From NCBI RefSeq assembly GCF_039522585.1, contig NZ_BAAADR010000012.1: DNA of 64,000 nt. The stretch is one strand, 5' to 3'. Position 1 is the first letter of the stretch. Every line of letters begins with the position of its first letter. Shown here piece by piece: positions 7,983 to 17,000 of this stretch. A program made the position numbers and the translations under genes. The notes beneath the pieces are model-generated. The model was not told where the DNA came from. It worked only from the letters and a program-made list of their open reading frames with translations, and did no database searches. The stretch is from Bisbaumannia salifodinae. Lineage in GTDB: Bacteria > Pseudomonadota > Gammaproteobacteria > Pseudomonadales > Halomonadaceae.

Positions 7983-8849
7983 TCAGGCCACCAGGGCGTC
8001 GCCGATCTGCTGCTTGATCTTCTTCATGGCGTTCTTCTCCAGCTGGCGGATACGCTCGGCGGAGACACCATAGATATCGGCCAGGTCGTGGAGGGTCGCC
8101 TTGGGCTCGCTGAGCCAGCGACGATGGAGGATATCCCGGGAGCGCTCGTCGAGGCCCTCCAGGGCCTGCTGCAGGCGCCGGGTGGCCCCCTCCTCCCAAT
8201 CGCTGTCTTCCAGCTGCACGGCCGGGTCGTAGCGGCCATCCTCCAGGTAGTGGACCGGCGCCTGATAGCCCTGATCCTCCTCCTCGGCGGGGGAAGCGTC
8301 GAAGCCGGCGTCATAGGCGGCCAGGCGCCCTTCCATCTCGCGCACCACCTCCGGCTTGACATCCAGGTCCTTGGCGATGGCGTCGACCTCGTCGTTGTTC
8401 AGCCAGGCCAGGCGCTTCTTGGCGCTGCGCAGGTTGAAGAACAGCTTGCGCTGGGCCTTGGTGGTGGCCACCTTGACGATGCGCCAGTTGCGCAGCACGT
8501 ATTCGTGAATCTCGGCCTTGATCCAATGCACGGCGAAGGAGACCAGGCGTACCCCCTGATTGGGGTCGAAGCGCTTGACCGCTTTCATCAGGCCCACATT
8601 GCCCTCCTGGATCAGGTCGGCCTGGGGCAGGCCATAGCCGGAGTAACTGCGAGCGATATGCACCACGAAGCGCAGGTGCGCCAACACCAGGCGGCGTGCC
8701 GCTTCCAGGTCGCCCTCGTCATAGAGGCGATAGGCCAGCTCGCGCTCCTCCTCGGCGGAGAGCACGGGAATGCCGTTGACGGCCTGGATATACCCGTTCA
8801 GATCATGGCCCGGTGATAACTGGCCAACAGGCAGAAGACGAGTGCTCAT
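7983..8849 (-). CDS. rpoH: RNA polymerase sigma-32 factor
   Basis: A 288-residue group 3 sigma factor directing heat-shock transcription. Region 2 is clear (QEGNVGLMKAVKRFDP, VRLVSFAVHWIKAEI), the RpoH box follows (QRKLFFNLR near residues 130-138), and region 4 ends the protein (LADIYGVSAERIRQLEKNAM). It lies downstream of ftsX on the same strand, the ftsYEX-rpoH order known from E. coli and Pseudomonas, with a 159-base gap that probably holds its own promoters. Confidence 0.97.
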   Translation of the reverse strand: MSTRLLPVGQLSPGHDLNGYIQAVNGIPVLSAEEERELAYRLYDEGDLEAARRLVLAHLRFVVHIARSYSGYGLPQADLIQEGNVGLMKAVKRFDPNQGVRLVSFAVHWIKAEIHEYVLRNWRIVKVATTKAQRKLFFNLRSAKKRLAWLNNDEVDAIAKDLDVKPEVVREMEGRLAAYDAGFDASPAEEEDQGYQAPVHYLEDGRYDPAVQLEDSDWEEGATRRLQQALEGLDERSRDILHRRWLSEPKATLHDLADIYGVSAERIRQLEKNAMKKIKQQIGDALVA

Positions 8850-9008
8850 AGGGTGCGTGTCTCCAAGATGCCCTTAACTCACGATAACGTTAGGTAACTA
8901 ATGACTGTCCGCTTTGACCCCGGTGTGACCACGGAGTTCCCGAGCGGGCCGATAACCTTCTCGGCTTTACCGAAACCGCCGGCGCAGGCCGCCGATCATC
9001 GGACCAGC

Positions 9009-9983
9009 CTAGCGGGGGCGGATACTCGCCAGGTGGCGTCCCACGGCGATCCAGGCCCCCAGCCAACCCAAGAGTGTACTGCAAAGCAGCAGCGTTGCCG
9101 AGCCCGCGACATCCAGTCGCGGCATGGCGAAACTGGCCCCGTAGCTGGCGGCCAGGGCCGAGACCGGCGCGGCCAGCCAGTGCCCGCCCAGGTTGAGCAG
9201 GCCCAGCGCCAGCAGGCCGCCGCCCAGCCCATACCAGGCGCCGCTGTAGAGGAAGGGCCTGCGCACGAAGGCGTGGGTGGCGCCGATCAGGGTGACCACC
9301 TCGATCTCCTGGCGGCGGCTCTCCACCGCCAGGCGGATGGTGTTGCCGACGATCAACAGCACCCCCAGGCCGAACAGCAACGCCAGGGCCAGGGCGACAC
9401 GGCGCCCCAGCTCGGCCAACTGGGCCAGGCGCTCCACCCAGGCCAGGTCCAGGCGCACCTCCTCCACGCCGGTGACGGCCTCCAGCTCGCCGGCCAGGGC
9501 CTGCATGGCCGCCGGCGCCTCCTGGCGCGGCATCACCACCACGCTGGCGGGCAGCGGGTTGGTCTCGAGCCGTCCCAGGGCGTCGCCCAGCCCCAGGGCC
9601 TGCTGGAACTCCGCCATGCCCTCGGCGGCGGTGATCAGGCGCACCGCCGCCACGTCTTCATGGGCGCCCAGGGCCTCGGCGATACGCATCGCCTCGCCCT
9701 CGCCGCCCCGGGGCTCCAGGTAGGCGGTGAGGGTGGCGCTCTCGGCCAGCTCGGCGTCCAGCAGGCGGGCGCTGTCGAGCATCAGCCAGAGGCCCGCCGG
9801 CAGCACCAGGGCGATGGCGATGGCCAGCATGGTCAACAGGCTGCCCAGGGGCTGGCGCACCAGGCGCCGGCCGCTGTCCAGGCCCATGGCCCGATGGTGG
9901 CGCCCCCAGGCACGCAGGCGACTGGAGGCCTGGGGGCGCTGGCTGCGGGCACCGCGCCGGGCGGGCGTATCGTCACGGCTCAT
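9009..9983 (-). CDS. ftsX: cell division protein FtsX
   Basis: A 324-residue inner-membrane protein of the divisome that couples FtsE to periplasmic murein hydrolase activation. A short basic cytoplasmic N-terminus precedes a first membrane segment (LLTMLAIAIALVLPAGLWLM, about residues 48-67), a periplasmic domain of about 110 residues, then three C-terminal membrane segments. It overlaps ftsE by 4 bases (ATGA), indicating translational coupling. Confidence 0.95.
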   Translation of the reverse strand: MSRDDTPARRGARSQRPQASSRLRAWGRHHRAMGLDSGRRLVRQPLGSLLTMLAIAIALVLPAGLWLMLDSARLLDAELAESATLTAYLEPRGGEGEAMRIAEALGAHEDVAAVRLITAAEGMAEFQQALGLGDALGRLETNPLPASVVVMPRQEAPAAMQALAGELEAVTGVEEVRLDLAWVERLAQLAELGRRVALALALLFGLGVLLIVGNTIRLAVESRRQEIEVVTLIGATHAFVRRPFLYSGAWYGLGGGLLALGLLNLGGHWLAAPVSALAASYGASFAMPRLDVAGSATLLLCSTLLGWLGAWIAVGRHLASIRPR

Positions 9984-10648
9984 GCGGCCTCCTCATCGGC
10001 CACCAGGCGCCCCTCGCGCAGGCGCAGGATGCGATGGCGCAGGCGGGCGATCAGCGCCAGGTCGTGGCTGGCGATCATCACCGTGGTGCCGATGCGATTG
10101 AAGTCCTCGAACAGCGCCATGATATCGGCGGAGAGCTGGGGATCCAGGTTACCGGTGGGTTCGTCGGCCAGCAGCAGGGCCGGCTTGTTGACCACTGCCC
10201 GAGCGATGCCGACCCGCTGCTGCTCGCCCCCGGAGAGCTCGATGGGCAGCGCCTTCTCGCGGTAGAGCAGGCCCACCTTGTCGAGGGCGGCACGCACCCG
10301 ACGGGCGACCTCCCGGGGCTCCATGCCCTGGATCTCCAGCGGCAGGGCCACGTTGGCGAAGACGCTGCGATCGAAGAGCAGCTGGTGATCCTGAAAGACC
10401 ACGCCGATCTGGCGACGATAGAAGGGCAGCTGGCTGGCATGCAGGCGTTCGATATCGTGGCCGGCCACCAGCACCCGGCCACGGCTGGGGCGCTCCAGGC
10501 GCATGATCAGCCGCAGCAGGGAACTCTTGCCGGCCCCGGAGTGGCCGGTCAGGAAGACCATCTCGCCACGGCGCACCCGGAAGTCGAGATTGGCCAGCGC
10601 CTCGAAGCGCCCGCCATAGCGCTTGCCCACATGCTCGAAGACGATCAT
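9980..10648 (-). CDS. ftsE: cell division ATP-binding protein FtsE
   Basis: A 222-residue ABC ATPase pairing with FtsX. Walker A GHSGAGKSS (near residue 36), signature LSGGEQQR, Walker B LLLADEPTGNLD and the switch histidine (IASHD) are all intact. It starts 8 bases after the ftsY stop and overlaps ftsX by 4 bases. The operon order ftsY-ftsE-ftsX matches E. coli. Confidence 0.97.
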   Translation of the reverse strand: MIVFEHVGKRYGGRFEALANLDFRVRRGEMVFLTGHSGAGKSSLLRLIMRLERPSRGRVLVAGHDIERLHASQLPFYRRQIGVVFQDHQLLFDRSVFANVALPLEIQGMEPREVARRVRAALDKVGLLYREKALPIELSGGEQQRVGIARAVVNKPALLLADEPTGNLDPQLSADIMALFEDFNRIGTTVMIASHDLALIARLRHRILRLREGRLVADEEAA

Positions 10649-10656
10649 CGGCGGGC

Positions 10657-12090
<1,434 letters not shown>

Positions 12091-12140
12091 GGGGTGATCT
12101 GACCTCGAGGTCTGAAGAATCGGCTCATCCTACCACTGCC

Positions 12141-12405
12141 AATCATTACTGTGGATGTGGATAAGGCCGGAGGGATACGCTTTCCCCTAACACATCGAAC
12201 CACATCCTCCTCTTGCCGCCGCCAATCATTACTGTGGATGTGGATAGCCCGGTGAGATGCCCTCGCCCCTGACACGACGAACCACATCCTCCTCTTGCCG
12301 CCGCCGACCATTACTGTGGATGTGGATAGCCCGGTGAGATGCCCTCGCCCCTGACACGACGAACCACATCCTCCTCTTGCCGCCGCCGACCATTACTGTG
12401 GATAA
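12141..12405. repeat. 82-83 bp tandem repeats with DnaA-box-like sites, between ftsY and rsmD
   Basis: Four starts of the unit are at 12141, 12224, 12306 and 12388 (spacing 83, 82, 82); the second and third copies are nearly identical, the fourth is partial. Each unit opens with CATTACTGTGGAT. Perfect DnaA-box sequence TGTGGATAA occurs at 12156-12164 and 12397-12405; one-mismatch forms lie at 12239-12247 and 12321-12329 (TGTGGATAG), with overlapping TGTGGATGT at 12150, 12233 and 12315. The region separates the divergent ftsY and rsmD genes. I find no credible coding frame. Confidence 0.85.
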
Positions 12406-12463
12406 GGCCGGGGGTGTGACCCCGGCCATGACTATGGAGAAGCCCGGGGGTACAATCCCGGCC

Positions 12464-13132
12464 ATGACACGACGCTCCTCTTCCCCCTCTCGCCACCGCC
12501 GCTCCTCGTCCCGGGGGACTGCCCCAGGGCCTGGCCCGGGTGGCCGCGGCAAGCTGCGCATCATCGGCGGCGACTATCGCCGTCGCCAGCTGCCGGTGCC
12601 CGACAGCCCCGGCCTGCGCCCTACCCCGGATCGGGTCCGCGAGACCCTGTTCAACTGGCTGACCGGGGTGACGCCCGGCGCCCGGGTGCTGGACCTCTAT
12701 GCCGGCACCGGCGCCCTGGGGCTGGAGGCGCTCTCCCGGGGCGCCCGGCAGGCCTGCTTCGTGGAGCGTGAATCCCGGGTGGCCCAGGGCCTGGGCACCA
12801 ACCTGGAGACCCTGGGGGCTAGCGACCGGGGCCGGGTCGCGGCCCAGGCCACGGAGGTCTTCCTGGCCGGCCCCGCCACGCCCTTCGACCTGGTCTTCCT
12901 CGACCCGCCCTTTCGCCAGGAACTGGCCGAGGCGGCCTGTGTCGCCCTGGAGGAGAACGGCTGGCTCGCCCCCGAGGCGTGGATCTATGTGGAGGTGGAG
13001 CAGGAGCTGGCACTGAGCGTACCGGCCCGCTGGCAGCTGCATCGGGAGGTCAAGGCCGGCGATACCCTGGGGCGCCTCTACCGACGCCAGGCGCGCCACG
13101 CCTCCCCGTCGCCGGCCGGCGACGCTTGCTGA
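12464..13132 (+). CDS. rsmD: 16S rRNA (guanine(966)-N2)-methyltransferase RsmD
   Basis: A 222-residue SAM methyltransferase. After a basic, low-complexity N-terminus of about 30 residues comes GKLRIIGGDYRRRQLPVPD, RPTPDRVRETLFNWL, the SAM-binding VLDLYAGTGALGLEALSRGA, and the catalytic FLDPPF motif near residue 145. I use the ATG at 12464; earlier in-frame starts lie within the tandem repeats. Divergent from ftsY, as in E. coli. Confidence 0.94.
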   Translation: MTRRSSSPSRHRRSSSRGTAPGPGPGGRGKLRIIGGDYRRRQLPVPDSPGLRPTPDRVRETLFNWLTGVTPGARVLDLYAGTGALGLEALSRGARQACFVERESRVAQGLGTNLETLGASDRGRVAAQATEVFLAGPATPFDLVFLDPPFRQELAEAACVALEENGWLAPEAWIYVEVEQELALSVPARWQLHREVKAGDTLGRLYRRQARHASPSPAGDAC

Positions 13133-13201
13133 GCCGCGCCAGCCATCGTACGCTGCGCCCTGTAGGCCCATGCCACACGCTCAGCGATCAGGAGAAACAG
13201 G

Positions 13202-13396
13202 ATGAGTATCGAACTCTTCAACCAGCTCGAACAGAAGGTGTCCCAGGCCGTGGAGGCCCTGGAACTGCTGAAGATGGAAGCCGAGGAGCTGCGCGAAGAA
13301 AACAGCCGCCTGAAGCAGGAGCACGACGAGTGGCAGCGTCGCCTCAGTGGCCTGTTGAGCAAGTTCCAGGAGCTGGACGGCGGAAGTCAGTCCTAA
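13202..13396 (+). CDS. zapB: cell division protein ZapB
   Basis: A 64-residue coiled-coil protein (MSIELFNQLEQKVSQAVEAL, then heptads rich in Leu and Glu to about residue 55), matching ZapB in length and opening sequence. ZapB joins the Z-ring through ZapA and links to MatP. AGGAG precedes the ATG. Its last four bases overlap the end of the convergent rimI gene. Small coiled coils are easy to misassign, but the N-terminal sequence is characteristic. Confidence 0.85.
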   Translation: MSIELFNQLEQKVSQAVEALELLKMEAEELREENSRLKQEHDEWQRRLSGLLSKFQELDGGSQS

Positions 13397-13863
13397 GCCG
13401 TCTCCTTCGCGGGCGCCAGCGCGAGCGACATCAGCACGGCGTCCTCCCGGGGCGCCCCCGCCTCACCGGGATAGTAGCCCCGGCGACGCCCATCCTCGCT
13501 GAAGCCGGCGGCCCGATAGAGCGCCAGGGCCGGCGCATTGCCGGCCCGCACCTCCAGCAGCAGCCGCTCGCTCTCCCACCCTTTCGCCGTCGCGATCACC
13601 TCCGCCAGTAGCCGCCGGGCCAGGCCAAGACGCCGCGCCTGGGGCGACACCGTGATGGCCTGCAGCTCCGCCTCGAAGGGCAAGCGGTAGACGATCGCCT
13701 GCCCCAGCAGTGCCTCCCCATCACGAATCCCCCAGACCCGGGCCGCCTCGTCCTCCAGGGCCGCGGCCAGCTGGTGCTCGCTCCAGGGATAAGGTTGCCC
13801 GGCCCGTTCCAGGGCCAGCAGGGCCGACAGGTCCGCCCGCGCCAGGCGTATCGGCTCAGGCAT
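13393..13863 (-). CDS. rimI: ribosomal protein S18-alanine N-acetyltransferase RimI
   Basis: A 156-residue GNAT acetyltransferase. The acetyl-CoA loop is QARRLGLARRLL (near residues 75-86, of Q/RxxGxG/A type), followed by LLLEVRAGNAPALALYRAAGF and RRGYY, typical of RimI. The start overlaps the end of the psi-like gene upstream by 8 bases (ATGCCTGA). In E. coli rimI also follows holD directly. Confidence 0.92.
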   Translation of the reverse strand: MPEPIRLARADLSALLALERAGQPYPWSEHQLAAALEDEAARVWGIRDGEALLGQAIVYRLPFEAELQAITVSPQARRLGLARRLLAEVIATAKGWESERLLLEVRAGNAPALALYRAAGFSEDGRRRGYYPGEAGAPREDAVLMSLALAPAKETA

Positions 13864-14656
13864 CGCCGTCCTCCCCGGCCGACCAGGCCTGGCCCAGGGC
13901 CCGCAGCCGCGGCCAGAGGGCCCGCTTGGCCTCGCCGTCCCCGGCCAGCTCGGCGAGACTCGGCCCCTGCCAGGCCGGCAATGCCAGGCCCTCGCTGCGC
14001 TCGGCGTCGATGGCCAGCACCCGGCTCAGCTCCGGCGAGGGCCCGAAGACCAGCAGTCGCTCCGGGTGCCAGCCGCGCCCGGCGATAAAGGCCTTGAGCC
14101 CCTCCCGGGCCTCCTCCAGGGGGGCCTCCACCGGCAACCCCTCCATCATTGGCCAGTCGAAGCGCTGGAAGGCCGGCGCCACCAGAGGCAAGCCGGCGGC
14201 GCGCCCCAGGTTATTCAGCAGTCGCTGCTGCATGGCATCCGGGGCCTCGGGCAAGAGCACCAGCCAGCGCCCCTCCAGGGCCATCAGTTGCACGGAGAAG
14301 CGCAACGCCTGCGGGGGGTCCGTCGAGGCGGAGGGGTCGGCGGGTTGGGGCTGGGGCTCCGACGGCTTGGCAGCCGGGGCCTGAGGGGCCTCGCCCAACA
14401 AGGCCTTGGCCCGCCCCGGCCCGGCCGTCGCCTCGGGAGATGCCTTGGGCGTCGCCTCGGGGGACTCGCGACGTGGCGCCGCGGGCTCCTGCAGCAAAGC
14501 CTGCAAACGGGCCTGGGGCGCCTGAGCCGGGACCGGCGCCTCCTCGGGCCAGTCGCAGGCCGGGGTTTCTGCCGCCCCGGGCAGCCGATAGCGGGCCGTC
14601 CAGGCGGTCAGCCCCATGGCCTCCAGGTACTGGAGGCGCTGCGGTTCGTTGATCAC
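13856..14656 (-). CDS. probable DNA polymerase III psi-subunit-like protein (HolD-like)
   Basis: A 266-residue protein of unusual make-up. Residues of about 8-27 (YLEAMGLTAWTARYRLPGA) resemble the chi-binding N-terminus of HolD, and the C-terminal part (about residues 145-266) contains a globular domain ending AKRALWPRL, similar to the ALWQQI end of E. coli psi. Between them lies about 100 residues rich in Pro and Ala. It sits immediately before rimI, as holD does. I start at GTG 14656, which overlaps the bolA stop as GTGA. E. coli psi is 137 residues, so this is about twice as long; the assignment is by short motifs plus synteny. Confidence 0.6.
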   Translation of the reverse strand: MINEPQRLQYLEAMGLTAWTARYRLPGAAETPACDWPEEAPVPAQAPQARLQALLQEPAAPRRESPEATPKASPEATAGPGRAKALLGEAPQAPAAKPSEPQPQPADPSASTDPPQALRFSVQLMALEGRWLVLLPEAPDAMQQRLLNNLGRAAGLPLVAPAFQRFDWPMMEGLPVEAPLEEAREGLKAFIAGRGWHPERLLVFGPSPELSRVLAIDAERSEGLALPAWQGPSLAELAGDGEAKRALWPRLRALGQAWSAGEDGDA

Positions 14657-14961
14657 CGGCCGCCGCCGCGACAGTTCGGGGAATCGGGCCGCTCGCCACC
14701 CCGGGCGGCCCACTCCTCCGGGGTGTAGGGATGCAAGGCCAGGGCATGAACGGGCCCGGCCAGCTCATCGGCCAACAGGGCATAGATCTGCTGATGGCGC
14801 TTGACCGGCAGCATGCCGCCGAAGCGCTCGGAGACCAGGGTCACCTTGAAGTGCGTCTCGGAGTTCGGCGGCACATGGTGCTTGTGACTCTCGTTCTCCA
14901 CCACCAGCACGCTGGGCTCGAGGGCCTGGAGTTTCGCTTCGATGGACGCCTGTACGCTCAT
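14653..14961 (-). CDS. bolA: BolA family protein
   Basis: A 102-residue BolA-type protein: ESHKHHVPPNSETHFKVTLVS, then a helix-turn-helix-like LPVKRHQQIYALLADEL, HALALHPYTPEEW and a C-terminal SPNCRGGG. The invariant histidine and the single Cys match E. coli BolA more closely than IbaG. BolA proteins bind monothiol glutaredoxins and iron-sulfur clusters and affect morphology. Start chosen at MSVQAS; a start 15 codons upstream is possible. Its stop overlaps the next gene by 4 bases. Confidence 0.93.
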   Translation of the reverse strand: MSVQASIEAKLQALEPSVLVVENESHKHHVPPNSETHFKVTLVSERFGGMLPVKRHQQIYALLADELAGPVHALALHPYTPEEWAARGGERPDSPNCRGGGR

Positions 14962-15002
14962 GGGAGCCTCGCTTGGGGAGATGGAAAGGACCTCCATTGT
15001 AC

Positions 15003-16409
15003 TCATTCGGCCAGGCTCCGACGATGGGCCTCGCGACGTGCCGTACCACTCAGGGGCAGGCGCCGCAGGCTGGCCAGCAGCGCCAGCAGGCAGGCCAGGC
15101 AGCCCAGCCAGAGGGTGGTCTGCACCGAGGCCAGCCAGCCGGTGGCCAGCACCAGGCCGACCACGGCGACCCCCAGGGACTGCCCCAGGGTACGGGTGGT
15201 GCTCATCACCCCGGAGGCGTTGGCACTGCGCGCCCGAGGCACGCTGCTCATCAGTTCACGGTTGTTGGGGGCCTGGAAGAGGCCGAAGCCCAGGCCGCAC
15301 AGCGCCATGCGCCACAGGCTATCGGCGAGGCTCGCCTCGGGCCCCAGCAGCGCCAGGGCCGCCAGGCCGCCCATCAGCAATCCCAGGCCGGTGCTGGCCA
15401 GCAGGGCCGGATTGAAGCGGTCCGCCAGGCGTCCGGCCAGGGGCGCGGTCAGCATGATGGTCAGCGGCCAGGGGGTGAAGAGCCAGGCGGTCTGCAGGGG
15501 CGAGTAACCCAGCTCCTTCTGGTAGTAGAAGGAGAGCGCCACGAAGACCAGCCCCTGGGCGATAAAGGTCAACCCCTGGGCCTGGATCCCCAGGGCGAAG
15601 CGCGGCTCGCGAAAGAGCCCCAGCGGCAGCAGCGGGTGGCGGGCGCGACGCTGGCGAACCAGGAAGCCACCGCCACAGGCCAGGCTCAGGGCCAGCAGCG
15701 CCAGGCCCCAGGCGTCGCCATGGCCCAGGGCATCCATGGCCAGGAAGAAGCTCACCAGCATGGCCGCCGAGAGCAGCGCCCCGGCCAGGTCGAAACCGCC
15801 CTGTCGGCGCGGCTCGGCAGGTAGCGCCCGCCAGGCCACCGCGGCGGCGATCAGCCCCAGGGGCACATTGAGGGCGAACAGCCAGGGCCAGTCGGCGATG
15901 GCCAGCACCAGCCCGCCCAGGGCCGGCCCCGAGGCGTAGCCCACCGCCACCACCATGGCGCTGAAGCCCATAGCCGCCCCCAGCAGCCGCGAGGGGAAGA
16001 CCTGGCGATAGAGGGAGGGGCCGATGGAGAGGGTGGCGGCGGCACCCAGCCCCTGCAGGGCGCGGAACAGCAGCAAGGCCTCCAATTGGCTGGAGAGGGC
16101 GGCGCCCAGGGAGGCGGCGGAGAACAGCAGCAGCCCCAGGATATAGAGCCGGCGGCGACTGAGCAGCTCGCTCAGGGCGGCGCACAGCAGCAGGCTGGCG
16201 CCACACACCAGTTGGAAGCTGGTGACCACCCACACCGCCCGGGCCTCGGAGATGGCCAGGTCGCGGGCAATGGAGGGCAGGGCCACGTTGATCATGGTGA
16301 CATCCACCACCGTGATCAGGGTGCCCAGCACCAGGGTCAATACGGCCAGGCGGCGCTCGGGCCCCGGCAGGCCGTCGTCGCCGGGGCGGGTGGAGAAGAG
16401 TCGGCTCAT
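15003..16409 (-). CDS. MFS transporter, DHA2 (EmrB/QacA) family
   Basis: A 468-residue polytopic membrane protein with about 14 predicted membrane segments. Motif-like VVDVTMINVALPSIARDL opens the first segment and the DHA2 family signature region FRALQGLGAAATLSIGPSLYR is clear. Such proteins are proton-driven multidrug or toxic-compound exporters; the substrate is not deducible. It stands alone, with no periplasmic adaptor (EmrA-type) gene next to it. Start chosen at MSRLFSTRPGDD. Confidence 0.88.
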   Translation of the reverse strand: MSRLFSTRPGDDGLPGPERRLAVLTLVLGTLITVVDVTMINVALPSIARDLAISEARAVWVVTSFQLVCGASLLLCAALSELLSRRRLYILGLLLFSAASLGAALSSQLEALLLFRALQGLGAAATLSIGPSLYRQVFPSRLLGAAMGFSAMVVAVGYASGPALGGLVLAIADWPWLFALNVPLGLIAAAVAWRALPAEPRRQGGFDLAGALLSAAMLVSFFLAMDALGHGDAWGLALLALSLACGGGFLVRQRRARHPLLPLGLFREPRFALGIQAQGLTFIAQGLVFVALSFYYQKELGYSPLQTAWLFTPWPLTIMLTAPLAGRLADRFNPALLASTGLGLLMGGLAALALLGPEASLADSLWRMALCGLGFGLFQAPNNRELMSSVPRARSANASGVMSTTRTLGQSLGVAVVGLVLATGWLASVQTTLWLGCLACLLALLASLRRLPLSGTARREAHRRSLAE

Positions 16410-16433
16410 GGGCTTCCGTTTATGCCAGCGCAA

Positions 16434-16459
16434 CGAAAAGACCGGCCGCGGCCGGTCTT
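16434..16459 (-). terminator. terminator after the 16497-16883 gene
   Basis: AAGACCGGCC (16438-16447) pairs with GGCCGGTCTT (16450-16459). On the minus strand the hairpin is followed by TTTT. It separates the small upstream gene from the MFS transporter. Confidence 0.75.
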
Positions 16460-16496
16460 GGAAGACGGTGAGACGACCCGCTTAGGAGGCTGTCTC

Positions 16497-16883
16497 CTAG
16501 TCCGGGTCGGTCTCCATCAGCAGGGCATCGTCGAACTCAGAGATCTCCAGGGGCGCCTCGTCGTCCAGGTCCATGGCCAGGTAGCTGTGCTCAACCCGCA
16601 GGAAACGCTGGAAGAGCGCCCAGTCGAGGGTCTCGGGCCAGAGGCGCTCGTCCTCTTCCCAGGCCCGCAGCTCGGTCTCGAGGATCTCCAGGTAACGCTC
16701 CCGCACGAAGGCCTGTAGGGCCTCCGGGGTATCCATCTCGGGGATCAGGTAGACGGTGCTCTCCCGATCGACATCATCGAGGGTCAGGTCATCCTCGCCC
16801 ACCGTGGGCTCCAGGGAGTTGATCCAGTCCAGGAAGGGCTGGGTCGGCTTGACGCTCAGGGCGGAGCGGTTGAGCAGTTTCAT
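16497..16883 (-). CDS. conserved hypothetical protein, acidic, 128 aa
   Basis: The product starts MKLLNRSALSVKPTQPFLDWIN and is strongly acidic (many Asp and Glu, C-terminal METDPD). The opening resembles a small conserved family I know from Pseudomonas as of unknown function; I cannot name a domain. No signal peptide, no membrane segment. It has its own terminator and lies between lysS and an MFS gene, all on the minus strand. Confidence 0.8.
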   Translation of the reverse strand: MKLLNRSALSVKPTQPFLDWINSLEPTVGEDDLTLDDVDRESTVYLIPEMDTPEALQAFVRERYLEILETELRAWEEDERLWPETLDWALFQRFLRVEHSYLAMDLDDEAPLEISEFDDALLMETDPD

Positions 16884-17000
16884 CGCACTCTCCTCGATGA
16901 CGATTCCTGGGCATTATGGGCGCAAGGCCCCCCGGTTACCAATACTTCCCGACCCGGTTCATGCGCCCCCTCACGGTCGCGGAAGGAGGCGCGGCTCCTT

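Noticed and set aside
12229..13171. Minus-strand frames over the DnaA-box repeats and rsmD
   Set aside because: They consist of translated repeats and rsmD antisense; no conserved product.
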